The notes beneath the pieces were generated by a model that had not been told where the DNA came from, did no database searches, and saw nothing but the letters and a program-made list of their open reading frames with translations. Shown here piece by piece: positions 23,509-37,479 of a stretch of DNA of 64,000 bases (within the stretch, counting starts at the first letter, position 1; every line of letters starts with the position of its first letter). Source of the DNA: Dicaeum eximium (lineage: Eukaryota > Chordata > Aves > Passeriformes > Dicaeidae). The position numbers and the translations under genes were made by a program. Location: NCBI GenBank assembly GCA_013396995.1, contig VWZP01002898.1, forward strand, positions 319,414-383,413. The letters are read 5' to 3'.

Positions 23509-26500
23509 TTTACCAATAAAGGGAACCAGTATATTCAGAGAAAACCCCAAAAGTTAATATTCAACTTATGTAAGCATGAGACAAACACTTTAAATTTTAA
23601 ACAAAATTTCCTGGAATGGTGGGAACCTTAGCTAGTAACTTTTGATCCAGCTTATTGGGTAATCTTCTATGGTAAGTCTCAGTTCAAAGCCTGTGTATGT
23701 GTGTGCATGTGTGCATGAAAGGGAGAGAGACACAGGGAGAGGCAGAAGACACTGTTGCTCAATAACTGGCACTTCATGATATATTTGATTTGTTGTAATA
23801 AAGCAAAGAAAAAGTAGTTGTCAATTAAAATGCCATTTCTGTCACACTTTTAAATAATATTGCCTCTGTAATTACACTGTGGTTCTTTATACTTACTCAG
23901 TAAAAGCTTGCTTAGTTTTAGCATGGAAAACAATTTATGAAATTACAGAAACAGACTGAACACAGCAGTTCATTTGCTGAGGCAATTATCCAGATCCTTG
24001 TCAAAAAAAGAGAGAGAATAAAGACTGTGATGTGCACAAAATGTTTCTAATTCTATGCTATAATACATACAATATGTCTGTGGTTGTGCTGGATTATGTT
24101 AATAAACTGCAGTCGAAATATATTTGTCACAACACAAAGGAAGGGTGTTATCAATTGTGTTGCCAGATAGTTTAAATTAGTCACCAAAACGTCTAGCCAG
24201 GGTTTCCTCTGTGACCCTTAGATGAAGGGAGAGGCTTATTGGACAGTTTTTCCTGTGGGAATAGACAGATTCTTCTAATGCTCAATTATTTAGAATAATC
24301 TGGAAAATAACTGTAAAGTGAACCTTGTCACAGATGCTTTTTTTGACAGATATGAAAAATTCAGCCCTGGACACAAATCCTGTGTTATTTTTGGCTGGTT
24401 ATCACTCAGAAATGAGTTCCCCTAATATTTCATAGAAAAAATTGAGAGAATCTGTATTCTTTTGGGAAGAGAAAAGTGTGTAAGGAGTGAGATACTGATC
24501 ATAAAAAAAAGAGCAAATGATTTGTGACAAAATAGCTAAGCCCACAGTCCAGAAAAATTCCATTTTTAAAAAAAAGAGAAAAAATAAATGAAATATTGAA
24601 AACAGAACACAGACTTGTTTGTTAACCTACATATATTCAGAAAGAAATCTATTTTAAAAGTGAAGTCACTTGAATAAGAGGTTGGAAGGACAGCATCTTA
24701 AAGCACGCTGGCACTCCAGAAACACACTTACTACCATGTATTTTACTGAAATTCGTTATTTTTGTAATTTCAATATATATCCTTTCTTGTTGTACATGTA
24801 TCATTTACACTAAAATATAATTTATAAAATTTAATTTTTTTTCCAATTATCTATGTTAAGAGAAAAATTCAAATTTTATATTATTTAAATTGAAAATATA
24901 ACAACCAATTTCTTTTCTCCAGCTAGATACTTCCTACTTCAGCAGAAGATATCGCTGTAGACTCCTTGCTATAAACTTTGTTTTGTTGGTAAAAGGCTGG
25001 ATCACAGCAAACAAAGCAAAAATGGCATCCAAACACAGATCATGAATTGTGAGCATGCTACTAAAGTTTCATGTATTAAAACATGGATGAAGTTTCCTCC
25101 TTCCCCACCTCCACCAACATCTGGAGATAGTTTGGTGGAGCAATTTACAGAAACCAAACAGTATCTTTGCTTGACTAGCTCTTTTCATTCACAAATAAAC
25201 AATTAATGAAATGGGCAACTAATTTCCAAAGTGTTCGTATTCATTAGGCTGTTTCCTGAAATTAAGTAGCTGTTCCATGATGCAGTGCCCACATTAATTC
25301 CAGATATAGAAGGGGTTTTTTTTAAGAATATCCATTCATGTTTAATTTATCCTAGGAATCAAAGGTGAAAAAAAATGTTTGCCACTTTTAAAAATAAATA
25401 TATTTGCAAAAGGAAAGAAGGGTAGGACAACTAAAGAACTGTTCCACCTTAATCACTAGGAGTTACTGTATGGACCACACTTCATCATGGTTCAAAATCT
25501 AGGTTGTATTATTTTGTGATTGTGTCTCTGAATTACCGATGAAGATATCTGAAGTTATGACAGGCTGTAATATATTTTAATTCAGGCATCCAATACAGGG
25601 TGGAAAAATAAAATCTACAGTGCAGATGTCTGATCTAGAGCAATTGTTCAACATTATTAATTTCAATATTCAATTTGGCAGATTAAGTATCTGCTAGATA
25701 TCAGCTACTTAAGAAATCCTGGTTACCACTTCTGACCAAAAGCTCATAATAAAGCACTGCTTGCTCTTTCCATGCTACTTTATTTTTTATGTGTTGCCCA
25801 CTGTCAGGTAAAGAAAGCTTTGTGAAAAATTTTTTCAGCTCATCCTCTAGTCTCAGAAATTTTTCCTGCAGATTTTTTAATGATACAGCTTTGCTTGAGC
25901 TGTACATATATTACATAACATAATTTCTACTCGGAAAAGGTAAATACTGGTTTACAAAAATCCATCTCACATTCACTGGTAAAAGGCTGTGACACAACAT
26001 TGCCACCACCCGTATTTTGTCATTTTTACTTTCCCATAATTTACTGTCCTAGTAAAGAGTTGAGGATGGGGAAATGTGTCCCAGTTTTCACCAGGACATG
26101 AACGGAAGCCGCTGATCAATGAGCATAATTTCCCTCTGCCACTTGGCTGCAGCAGCAGTGGCTCTGGGGGAAGCTGCCGGGCGAGACAGCTGGTAGGGGA
26201 AGTGCCTGATCCTCTGTGCTCATCCTATACTGACCATCACTCCTTTTAGAGCTGCTTACAAGACACTTGAACATGAACCAGTTGGGAATAACAACTACTG
26301 AAAAATATTTATATACCAGAGTACATTTATTTAATGTGTTAAGAACTGAAGCCCTCATACTACAAACATTCGCCTCCTGGTAAACACTGCAATGAGTAAT
26401 TCTGTCACTAATAATCTTCCATTACTTCACATACACAGAAGTTTACAATCCAGGCCACCTTTGCACAAGTCACCCAAGTACCTAGCTTAGGGGTTCTCTG

Positions 26501-27970
26501 TTTCTTTCTCAGATATCCCACTGGTTTAAACTCACATTCTTGTATAAATACATAATTCCATACCCCTTAAATAAATGCTGCTTTTAAAAATAAATGGATA
26601 ATTTGAGCAACATAACATGCCTAAGCTGAAAGGGCATCTCTGTCTGTCAAGCTCTCACACAAGTGAGAGAGCTGAGGTATGCACACTGAGGCAGGAGTGA
26701 TCAGGATCCATCAACAATCTTTTGGCCAAATGAATGAATAATGATGAGAGATGGGAGAATGCAACTCTAGACATGAAAGGAAACAGAAAAATACTTCAGG
26801 CTACTCTATTTCTGAATAAGAACATTCACACACAGTATTATCATGGTTTAACTAAACCACTCAGCAAAATGGATTCAGATGATCTTCCACATTTGTCACT
26901 GCACCTACAAGCTCCAGATCTAAATATTACCTCTGATCAACAAACAGAGAAACCTGAAAGTTGACAATTATTTTATTTTACTGTAGGCTTCAGAGAGGAT
27001 AATGCCTGACACAGTCAACCATTATTACACTGGGCAAGTCACTTACTTTCCTTCACTCAATTTTCCCATCTAGAAATTAGAATAATCGAAGTGACTTCAT
27101 TCCTAGAGAGCTTCAGACCTGACAGACATAAAGCACCATGTCCAAGCTGCGGGTTCTGTTTGCTTTCAGAAATCAAAACTAATCTATGCAGTAGGTAAAA
27201 CATGGTACTATCTGTTGTGGTATACCCAGAGAACACAGGTCTGCTAAGTCAAGTAGCAATAAGATGATTATCCATTTTCTTGAGGTCAGCTTTAATCTGT
27301 GGCCCCTTCAGACACTGTTAGGACACAAAAAAAAAATCTTTACAGCCCTACACAAACTTCATTTGTGCACATGATATGAATTATTTCAATGGAGAAGTAA
27401 GAAATTAGGTGGGCATAAAAAGGAACTAGAATGGTATTTTCAAATTTACTATTTAAAATTAAAAATTGAATTTTCTATTTTGTAACATAAAAGCAAATTT
27501 TCAAACATAGAAATAACTTCATAGTAACAGGTCTATTGAGATTTACAGTATTCTGATAATATACTCACATTTTCAATATGAAACACAATCTCTCTTCCCA
27601 GAATGTGCCTTTTAATTCAAAATATTCTAGACAGGTATAAAGAGCCTGTGTATATACCATTCTGATGCTAACCAAAAGGAAATTTTCACTGCTATATGGG
27701 TGATCATTGAAGTCTTTTACAAAAGACAAAACCACGCAAAATAAAATATATTACCATTTTTAATGTAAGACTAAGTGGGAGCAAAAATTATTCTTGTTAT
27801 TAACTTTTATCACTATTTGTATCGAGTCTAAACTCAGTAGCCAAATTGTGAAGGTTGTGAATAACTGATTCAGCCTTTCAGGGAGTGATTTGAATAATAC
27901 TGTAAAGAAGAGTGGTAAATGGGACAAAAAAAATCCAAAACAATCCGTAAGGAGGTAAGCTTTTGCAAAA
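23509..27970. other. Intronic sequence with no recognisable gene apart from a MIR copy
   Basis: AT-rich. A short GC-richer patch with two CpGs lies at 26155-26200 (CTGCCGGGCGAGAC). Open frames here (26116-26358 minus, 26734-26964 plus) resemble no protein family. A MIR copy at 27.03 kb is listed separately. Confidence 0.6.
27025..27136 (+). repeat. MIR-type SINE core
   Basis: CACTGGGCAAGTCACTTACT, then 'CACTCAATTTTCCCATCTAG' and 'AAATTAGAATAAT' follow the MIR core and 3' region in order. The tRNA-like head is not recognisable. Confidence 0.62.
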
Positions 27971-28027
27971 GGCTGGAATCCTGTGCTGCATCCAAAGTGG
28001 TGTGGTCACCAGGCTGAAGAAGGCGAT

Positions 28028-28055
28028 TCTCCTCCTCTCCTCCTCTCCTCCTCTC
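28028..28055 (+). repeat. (CTCCT)n pyrimidine microsatellite inside CR1
   Basis: CTCCT/CTCTCC units repeated inside the CR1 copy. This probably expanded after insertion from the consensus region encoding the ILPLYSAL-like segment. Confidence 0.8.
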
Positions 28056-28213
28056 TGGAGTGCTTTATCCAGCTCTGTAGCCCCAAAAAAGAACAAGGGC
28101 ATGGAACTGTTGGAGCAAGCCCAGAGGAGAGCCACAATGTTGATACGAGGACTGCAGCACCTACCCTATGAAGTCAGGCTGATAAATTTGGGGCTGCTCA
28201 GCCTGGAGAACAG

Positions 28214-28260
28214 AAGGTTGTGTGGAGCAACCTTCACAAGGTTGTGTGGAGCAACCTCAC
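28214..28260 (+). repeat. Tandem duplication of a hairpin unit within CR1
   Basis: AAGGTTGTGTGGAGCAACC occurs at 28214 and again at 28238. Each full first copy contains a 7-bp inverted repeat (AAGGTTG / CAACCTT) around a 7-nt loop. Confidence 0.9.
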
Positions 28261-31200
28261 AGCAACCTTCTAGTATCTGGTGGGGGCCTACAGGAAAGCT
28301 GGAGAAGGACTCTTTGTCAGGAGTTGTAGTGAAAGGAAAAGGAGGAATAGGTACAAATTGAAAAAGGGTAAACATTGAGAAAAAATTCTTTATTATGAGA
28401 GTGGTGAACTGGAGCATTTTACTGGAACAGGTTGACCAGGCAGTGTTCAAAGCCAGCTTGGGTAAGGCCTTGAGCAACCTGCTCTAGGGGGAAGTGTCCC
28501 TGCCCATGGCAGAGGCGTTGAGTCTTGATGATCTTTAAGGTCCCTTCCAAGCCTTAAAATCTTATGATTCTGTGATAAAAGCTTGGGTATTGACTTTAGG
28601 CTACACAACCAAGACAAATATTAAAAGAAAATAATGTATGCTAAATTCCTTCATTAGTTACAAACTTAAAAGAAATCTCAGGAACAAGTAGCTTCATGCA
28701 AACATCAGTAATACGTTTACAGGAAAAAACATTACAAGTAGAGAAATCTTTCAGATAATGAATTATGCTTAGTTGCTTAGTGAGAAGTAGTAAACAGTGA
28801 AATCCAATTCAGATATAGTACACATAAGGATAAAATAGCAGTGTTTAGTTTCAGTATAAACTCAAATCTTTTTGTCCAGCACCTGAAACTAATGATATCC
28901 TTAGAATTCCTGTGTAGAACTAGCAAAATTCTTTACTTTATGACATTGTTATTTTAGTTCGAAGGACTTTTCTTCCAAATGTTTATACCACTGTGCCAGT
29001 TACTTTAGCTGAGCTGACACAATGAATTTTAAATGGTCTAATACTTTTGACTTACCAAGAGATTAGCACATGATTAACTAAAGTGAAAGGATTATTATTA
29101 CTGCTGTTAATAGTTATTAACACTTTTGGTAACTTATTCTATGGATGATACATACACTTTCCACATTGAGAAAGCAGAATAAATACAAAGTTTTCTTAGT
29201 TTTAGTTACCCACAAATTATATTGCAGTTAAATAACAGAATCTTCTTTAATTAGCTTTTTTTTTAACCTTAAATCTCAGCCCTTATTTCCCTAAGGTTCA
29301 TACAAGCTGATTAAAAGATGTAATATGGGCTACAGAAACAGTCAAACAATTGCAGCATTCAGTCCCTTCCTTAACAAACAAGCTCAGCTCATGCCTGCAC
29401 ACATGCACACACAAACCCACACAGAGGCTTTATGGAGAGCAACGAGGCTCATGTCTGAAGCAGAGTGCAGCATTAATATACTTAGCAAGACAGAGTTATA
29501 TTCATCGAAGCTTGACACCAGCTCTGTGAAGAAGGGTTGTATTTGCAGGAGCATGGGGAGGGGAGAAGACAGAGAAAACACCAGGAGGGAGAAGGATTCA
29601 GGGGACAGCTGAAGTGTGAAGTGATCCAACAGTTTTTTTATATGGTTTAGACTTCACTTTGAGAATGCAACAAAACGACAGCTAAAAACTTACCCCTTGA
29701 CACTGGGAAGACAGTCAGTCTCAATGCTAAGTACCCCTGCACTGAAATTCTCCAATTCAACATGTTAAAGGGTAGGAAGCTTCTTCCTTTCCTGCCAAAA
29801 GAGGCATGTTCTTGTGGCTGTATTTGTTTCATGTATAGATGCTCTTCTATAGATATAAATCTGTCACTGAACTTCTTAATTTTCTTCTTAAATTCAAGAT
29901 TAATTTTATTATGCTAACATCTGCACAAGTCAAAAAAGCATATTCATGGTGTGGAAAGAATACAAGAAATATGAAGTAACCCAAAGATAGATTTTTCAGA
30001 GACTTCATACTCTGTTTCCAGTCAATTACATAAAGGTTGTAATTAATGATCAACAACTAATTCTAAGAAATCATAAATAAACAAGAAAGCAAGTTTTCTG
30101 TGAATATGATAACAGAAGAACATGAAAAGAAAATGGCGTTCCTTCATTTTAAAATTCTCATTATTTCAAGTTTTGTGTAAATCAACATGAAAGGAAAAAG
30201 AAAGACAGTGATGCACCTCATTTTTTAAGACATTTTCTTATTTTAATTTCGGGTCACAGATAAACACTGCTTGTTAGGGTGGGCACAAGGGTAAAAAGAT
30301 ACAACACTTTTTCTTTTCTGCATATAAAAATCTGCCTTTTTCCTGCAAGATTATTTAAGTGCAAATAGAGGTAACAAAAAAATGAAGTTACAAGGTGAGA
30401 TAAAAATTACAAGATGGGGAAATTCTGCTTTGCCTCCACAGCATTATCTGGTTCCCCCTGTTGTCATAAAGCCAGGGAAAAAAACACTTCCAGAAAGCTC
30501 ACCAAAGATCAAACTGTGTCTGGTGACAGCAGTGTCCAAGCTATAAGTAATGTTCAAAGGATTCAACAATGCCTGTGACTGATCATTCTCTTTCCCCTGC
30601 CATCACCTGCTGATTTTGTCCAGGTGTTTTATGGCTATCTCGAGGCTCTGGAGAACAGACAGAAAGAAGACTTTGCCAATTTCTTTTGTCTGGGATTGTG
30701 AATTCCTTACACAGATGGTGGACAGCCACAGGCTGGCCAACTCCATGCACAATTGCCTTTACCCTCAGAAAGAAAGCATGAGAGCAATTTTATCTACTCA
30801 CGAAGTACTGTCTGTAACATTGTCTGTGGTTAGGGAATGGGACAAGATTCCTTTTCTTAAGGAAAAAAAGAGGTTCCCCCCCTCCTCAATCATTCTTTCA
30901 CTAAAACAGTATCAGGAGGGAGAGAAAAAAAAAGGATAGCAAAAAAATAAATAAATAAACTAAGACTTTGGCTTGTATTAGCAAACTAAGCATTCCAAAG
31001 CAATTGAAGGGGTTTGTCTAATAAGATAATCTTGTGTTAACATGGTTTTGTAGTATGTTTACAGTCTCTCAAGTATTCCAAACAAATCCTGCTAAATCTT
31101 ACTCACTAAGCAAACTGAGACAATTCTGGCAGCAATTTTTAAAGATGGGCACCAGACACGAGCCCCTTCATCTTTTTTCTCTTACTCTGTTTGCTTACAA

Positions 31201-31982
31201 AAAAGCCCATTTATGCAAATTACTATTAAATGTGCAGTTACTTAATTGTGTAAGGATCTATTTAGATATGTACTCCTGCAATGATTCAAGTGCAAGTTTA
31301 AAACTAGTTATTTAAAGTAAAACTGCTACACTCCTACTTCTGACCTCTGAGAGTCAGACTACATACCAGAGAATGAAGCGTATGTAACAAAATATTTGTG
31401 CAACACTTTTGGACATGAAGAGGGAAATTTTACAGAAAAATGTGTGATAACTTCCAGTTCTCAAAGTGGAAGGGCTTGGAAAAATATGTTTTTTTTATAT
31501 GCATTCATGACAAAGAAGTCAGGTACAAATCTTGCATGACAAACATGTAATGGACAGCCTCTGTTTTCTCATACTCTTAGAAAACATATACTTATACTTA
31601 TAACATATACTTAGTTAGCAAGCTTCAAAATACATACCAGAAAATGAGTAGATACCTAAGACTCAAATTATAGTCAGACTTTGGGAACCTCAGAACTATA
31701 CCTATCCCATATGCCCTTTACCTCTGCTTATAGATGATGTGAAAAAACTCTGAACTCAGGAGTAGGATGTAAGGAAATGCACTCCTCCTAAACCTGCAAG
31801 ACACAGACTTGGTGCCCACTCTCCATCACCCCATCTTCCTGCCTAGGCATCAATGTTAACATACACATAGGCAGAGCAGAGTAATGGACCTGACTTCTGC
31901 TTTGCAGATCTAAGAGCACAATTACATCTCGTTCTAAATTATTTATCTTAATGCTAAAGGGTGTAACTTTTGGGTTTTTTTT

Positions 31983-32005
31983 GGGGGGGTGGGCGTGGTG
32001 GGGGG
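31983..32005 (+). other. G-quadruplex-type motif
   Basis: G-runs of 7, 3 and 6, with a GG between the last two. They fit four G3 tracts with loops of 1, 1 and 6 nt. It stands out in an AT-rich context. Confidence 0.75.
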
Positions 32006-33284
32006 AAGTATACCCAGTAATTATAAAATCTAGCATATAAATGCTAGAAAGGAATGAACAATTACACCACCCTGCCTTCCTGCTGCGAAACTAGGCTATT
32101 TCCCTAGCCTTATACAAAACATTTCCAATAATAATCTGCTGATATCTTAAATGCTTAGAATAATATTACCATTAGAAAAAAATCTAACTGTAGAGGGCAA
32201 ATTTAATGGTTAAAGAAGAGGTAAACAGGTAACCTCAGAACCACAAGTCCCCTTTTTTCTACCACCACAGGTAGCAGCCGTACAGCTTCTATACACTCTT
32301 CGGTCTACCAGCATGTCATAACCCTGACCTAAGAAGGTCAATTTTACGGCTGAAAAAGTAGCTTAGCCTCCATGGCTCATTTCATCCTTCAGCCTCCTGT
32401 TGTGATTACTGACAACTTAGCCAATGTATTTATTTATTTTTATTTCTTTTCTGTACCCAAATAAGAGATACAGGCACATAATATAATGGTCATATCCATA
32501 AAAAGGCTGCAGTGGGTGGCCCTACACAAATATCATCCAGAAGTCTTTGTGCTTATTTCTTCCACAAAGATATAGAAAAATTCTCTGTGACTTCCCATGA
32601 CTGTAAAAGAGTCCAAATGGAAACATTCCCATGTCCTATACAAAAACCTGGTAATTTTAACTTTACCCCATTGTCTCTTCCCCTTGAGATATTAATATTA
32701 ACTTTACCCTCTCAACTTTCCTGAGAGATAAGAATGATCAGAAGGGTAGCCAGCCCAGAGTCTGGCAGCCAAATGAAATTAAGTGAGTTCCATGGATGAG
32801 GCTGTCTTACTGTAAACAGAAATCCTATCAGCTCCAGCACCTCTGCCAAGCATTTAATCCATAAAACCCTACACAGCACAGCTGTGTTTGGGGAGGGGAA
32901 GAAGGGGGTAAGGGAAGGGGAGAACTGTTTATTTTAGGGCATTTTTTGCTTGTTCCCTTTCAGTTTTCTGAGACAAGTATCTGCCTTCTTCACACTGTCT
33001 TAAAACATTAGAAAGACACATCAATGATGCTGATGATGGTAATGTCATGCCTGTGTAAGTAATATAAAAGAAGTGACTGTGGATGAACTATTCATAGGTG
33101 AAGGAAAACTGGATCCAAGCATGGATGACAGAACTCACTTAAACTTGGCAGGATGATTTCCCAACACAAGGGAAGAGAAATGATTTCCCACCCAGGAGGG
33201 AAAGACTAGAGAATGGAATAAGGGAGAAAAAGTGCCTATTGGGAATTGGTCTGAAAATGCCATGATGCTCTCAGATGTTAACAG

Positions 33285-33370
33285 CAGTCTGATGATGGCC
33301 TGGACTGAATTCAAACTGGTGACCTAAAGCAGCAAGAATCTGTATCTAACTAGTAATCCCCTGATCCTGG
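33285..33370 (-). repeat. Possible tRNA-derived SINE head (reverse orientation)
   Basis: In plus-strand reading, GAATTCAAACTGGTGACCTA followed by AAGCAGCAAGAATCTGTATC and TAACTAGTAATCCCC resembles a reverse-complemented tRNA. GTTTGAATTC would be a decayed box B, and the tail a decayed box A at roughly tRNA spacing. The family is not determined. Confidence 0.35.
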
Positions 33371-33689
33371 GTACTTCAGTGCTTTTAATCACAAAAGAAA
33401 CATTACAGTCCCAGAAGAGGCTTCACTGGAAGGTAGCATGCTAGATACTAAAAAAAATGTAAAAGCTTATGAAAAATCATGCAGCTTCTTCCACCAAATG
33501 CTCTTCTTTTAACTTTATCAAGGCCAAAAAGTTAGGGGAGAAACACCAAACAAAATAACTTTTCTAACAATTCTTGAATATTTTTCCCCACTCTTGTTGG
33601 GTAGAGATTAGTGGATGAAATTTCTTCAGTTCCACTTCATGATTCAGTTTTTATTTACGTCAGTGGTCTTTCAGGATTAAAATTTTAAA

Positions 33690-33770
33690 AGACACACAGA
33701 AAGAAAAGGGAGAGAGGACAGAAGGAGAAGGAGAAGGGGAAAAGGGAAAAACAGGATAAAGGGAAAAAAG
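33690..33770 (+). repeat. Polypurine tract
   Basis: About 80 bases almost entirely A and G (GAAGGAGAAGGAGAAGGGG and related units), broken only by a few C and T. Long purine-strand asymmetry of this kind can form triplex (H-)DNA. Confidence 0.85.
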
Positions 33771-34779
33771 CTGAGTAGTCTCAGTACAAGCTGTGGAATG
33801 TAATTATGTGCATTAAAAATACAACAACAGAGTTATCAACATTGTCAACTCTTAGTTTAATGGAGAGCTCACAACAGCCTTAGCGCTTACTAACTTAGAG
33901 TAAAAGTGAAACATGTAAAGTAAAATTGGCTACTTCTCTGAAATGACAGAAGTTGCATTATTATGGGTAACAATCAAGTACCACAGCATGCACTTTTACT
34001 TGAGAAACTACTAAGCTCCTAACTAATTAGTAAATGATGAAAGAAATCATGGTATGCTTTTACTGTAGATACTATTTACTATTTACATATGACTACATAA
34101 TCTTACTGAGTAGTATGCTATGAGAATCTCAAAAACCTTAAGAAATTATATGTCAAAGGTTAAATGCTTTCAAGCGCAGAAAAAAAAAAAAATCTAAATT
34201 CATCATCTTTGCCGCATGATTCTCCTTCTTTAGTGAGATTATCTATGTATCATAACTACAATCATCTATCTACACCAGAATGACTTAATGCAAGGTGAGT
34301 TTTTAAAAACTTCTTTTTGCATGAGTGAGAAACATTATTTTTCAATGCCAGAAACACTAGGCCTTGCTATGGACTATATGCCAACATTTTTGGTTTTACT
34401 TTCATCAGTAAAGAGGAAGAAAGCCTTGAAATGGTAACATTCATTTTATTTCCCCTCTATTCATTGACTTTAAAAAAAAAAAAAAAAAAAAGATAAAAGG
34501 GTATGCTAAAAGATTTGGCCAAAAAATAGTTTCTTAAGGGCAGATATTTCTGTACGTCATCTTTCAGCCTGGCACAAAACTTTATATACAACTTTAAACA
34601 CTGAAAAAAAATTTAAATTTGTAGTTCAAGTGTTACTGATACAACCTGAATCACAGTGTACTACACACACCTTAACTACAGCTTTTCAAATGGTGCTGCT
34701 GAAATAAAACATCTCATTCTTTCTTTTTCACTGAGAGGATGCTTCAATCATTAAAGTATTCTTGCCCTCTGTATGCTTG

Positions 34780-34870
34780 GGAGTGGTCTGTCCATAAGTT
34801 ATTAATAAACCATGGTAAGGTGCAGCAGCAGACCAACTATTCATATTAATGAACGTCTCATGAATATTCA
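34780..34870. promoter_or_regulatory. Candidate conserved non-coding segment
   Basis: It packs homeodomain/octamer-like motifs: TTATTAATAAACC, ATTCATATTAATGAAC and CATGAATATTCA. Assignment as an enhancer is inference from motif density only. Confidence 0.2.
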
Positions 34871-36767
34871 GCTATATGTTGACACTTACCTCAGAGGACC
34901 AAGGGAACCAAAATCTGAACCCCTATTCTTGCAGTTAATGCTCCTCATGCTGTAATTTATTTTGAACAATAGCAACTAAATTTTTAACACTGATGTTCCT
35001 CTAACAGTGTGAATGGGGGATTGCTATCAGCTTTATTAAATAAAACTAAAACCCCCACAACAATGAAAACACATAGTAGTTTTAATTCTTTATTTTAACT
35101 GAAACTACATTACTTATTATGTAAAATTCACACAGACTTTGTGCTAAAATGACAATTGCTACTGATGACTACATGATGTCCTGAAAAGAAGACTAACTAT
35201 TTGGTAGTTACATTCTCCTTCTAGTCAAACATGATACAGCATGGATGAGCAACTGCATGTGTTATAAACACATACAAATGTATCAAAACATTCTGACTAC
35301 TGTTCTGCCTCCTACTCAGTAGCTTTTTCAGACTCCCTTTGACTTTTATTTCTCATTTTTCTGCCTTTGAAATTGAAATCTCTTGAACATTACCTTTTCC
35401 AGCAACACCACACACAAAACATCACTGATGTAGAACACTTCTAAGTGGGATTTATCAAGGGATTGTTTGCCTGAATTATCTGCCATTTCATTCTTTATCA
35501 ATATTTTTTTTTATTTAAAGAACTGCTCTTCCATGGCCAAGATGTGAATGCCCACTAGATATTGTTTCAGGGCCAGCACACACTTCTTTAGAGCTCCTTC
35601 AATTCTGTACATCTCTAAAACTTAGAAGGGAGCATCTTGACATGTAATAACAGGCACCTGGGAAGCCAACAGAAGCAGTTGGAGCACACATTTTAATAAG
35701 CAGCTCTTAAAAATTCAATAAAGTGAGTGGTAATTGGGTACAGCGGCATAAATTGTCTGAGCAAATTAAGAAAAGTACTTTGCTTTTCAGTGTGTTATAT
35801 GCAAAATTATTTGTAAGACTACACTAGACATGAATTTGAACAAGCAGATTCTTACATATCCAGTCAAATTACCTCAGAATATATAGAGCATTAACTGTGC
35901 TTTTCTTTTGGATAAAATTAATGTCAGCTTTCTGTCCTTAAATCTGAGCCAATGGGGAAACAAAATACGGTTAGCCCTGAAATAGTTGTGGTAATTCAAT
36001 CCCTGCACTCTCCTTATTTTCTTGATGACAAAGAAAAACTCCCAACTGGCAAGGCCACCTGCACTGATTACTCCTCCATCCACACCCACGGACTAGGAAA
36101 ATGAGCCAATGATCATTAACCTTAATTTCTTCTTACATAAACCTCAGCTTTTTTTTTTTTTTCCTTTATGTTTGCTTCTCTCAAAATTCCCTTGAGATTA
36201 AAAAGAGGGGAGAAAAAATTAAAAAAAAAAGGGAGGGAAAAGTCATAACTGGGAAAAAGAAATCAAGATAACTGAAGAGAACTTAGTGACTTTTTTTTCT
36301 TCTGCTTTGCAGATGGCTTATTATAACTTCACAGCACTCAGATAAAGGGATTTTGGGGCACTATCATCTCTCTTGATAGCAACTTCATTCCCTCCCCAGT
36401 CTTTCTCTCCAAGCAATAAGGTAAATGCTAATGTGTGGGTTTTCTGGGGTTTTTTTCAGATTTTTAGGTTTTTTCCATGGAGATATTCCTTGGTAAAGAC
36501 AGTTGGCAAAAACAAAGATGGGTCTGGACAGCAGGAATGCAGGTGTGGTCCAGTGTCAGGAATAAAGGGCCAAGCACAACTGGGTGGGATATTTCCAGTG
36601 TAACAACTTCAAAATACAGTAGAGAATGCATCACCCCTCCTGGTCATTCACATTTTGTTACTGCCAAGTGGAATAAATTTTGATTCAAGCTGTGTGGGAC
36701 TAGCTCCCACTGGCATTACATCACTTTCTAATGGATAAGACACTCAGTTGGATCATATAAAGAACAC

Positions 36768-36786
36768 ATATATATATATATATATA
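36768..36786. repeat. (TA)n microsatellite
   Basis: About nine uninterrupted AT units. Confidence 0.92.
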
Positions 36787-37479
36787 ATGCATACTAATAG
36801 ATAAATTAATAAAATTATCATGCTGTAGAAATAACAGTATGTATAGCACAAACGTGTACTGAAAACAGATACCCCGTGATCTTGTAAAGTATCTGGACAA
36901 AGCTAACTAGATTTTAATCAACATTTTCAAATGAATTACATGTCTGTGAAATTAGGAACTTAACAATTCAGTGAAGTACACTTGGCTGTATGTGCTGTTG
37001 AAGTTGTATTTTTCCTGCAAATAATTTAAAAATCTTTATATAGCTAAATAAAAGCAAAACCTAAAAGGTTTAAATTTTTTTTTTCATTAGGATTACTTAA
37101 CTATAAAGGAAATAAATGCTCAAAGAACACAATAGAAGTGTGATTGTATTACCTTCAAATACATTACAACAAGCTGTTTGTCACCTGCCAAATACATATA
37201 GCAGGGCTTCTTTGGAGATCAGGAGGCAGACAGTAACTTTGATCACGCAGACATTCCTCATTATTTCAGACCTCAAATCAAGTAGCAACAGTCAGGGGAA
37301 GAAAGGAGTGAGAGACATGGGGCTGCTGGGGAGGAGAAGGGAAGCAGACTGCAATTTTGTTCTGGATTCAGCATCCTAATTTAAGCAAAAACAGGCTGTT
37401 GGCATCTCTGTGCGTCCCTGCAGCCCCCTCCCCTTCCCCATACTTCCCAGCCTCCTGGTTCACTAAAAAATGACAAGCA

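Larger units (their letters stand above)
27971..28576 (+). mobile_element. CR1 LINE, 5'-truncated 3' portion with internal rearrangement
   Basis: The element runs from the ORF2 C-terminal region through 'GGCCTACAGGAAAGCTGGAG' and 'GATGATCTTTAAGGTCCCTT' to the terminal TATGATTCTGTGAT. Coding remnants such as GMELLEQAQRRATMLIRGLQ, then HLPYEVRLINLGLLSLENRR, can still be read before frame loss. A pyrimidine microsatellite (28028-28055) replaces consensus sequence between two coding blocks. A 24-bp hairpin-like unit is tandemly duplicated at 28214-28260. Confidence 0.93.

Noticed and set aside
27963..28361. 132-codon plus-strand frame as a host gene
   Set aside because: It is CR1 ORF2 sequence with frame loss, flanked by the CR1 3' end.
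33291..33309. C-box/D-box-like TGATGATGG...CTGA (snoRNA)
   Set aside because: The boxes are only a few bases apart, far too close for a C/D snoRNA.
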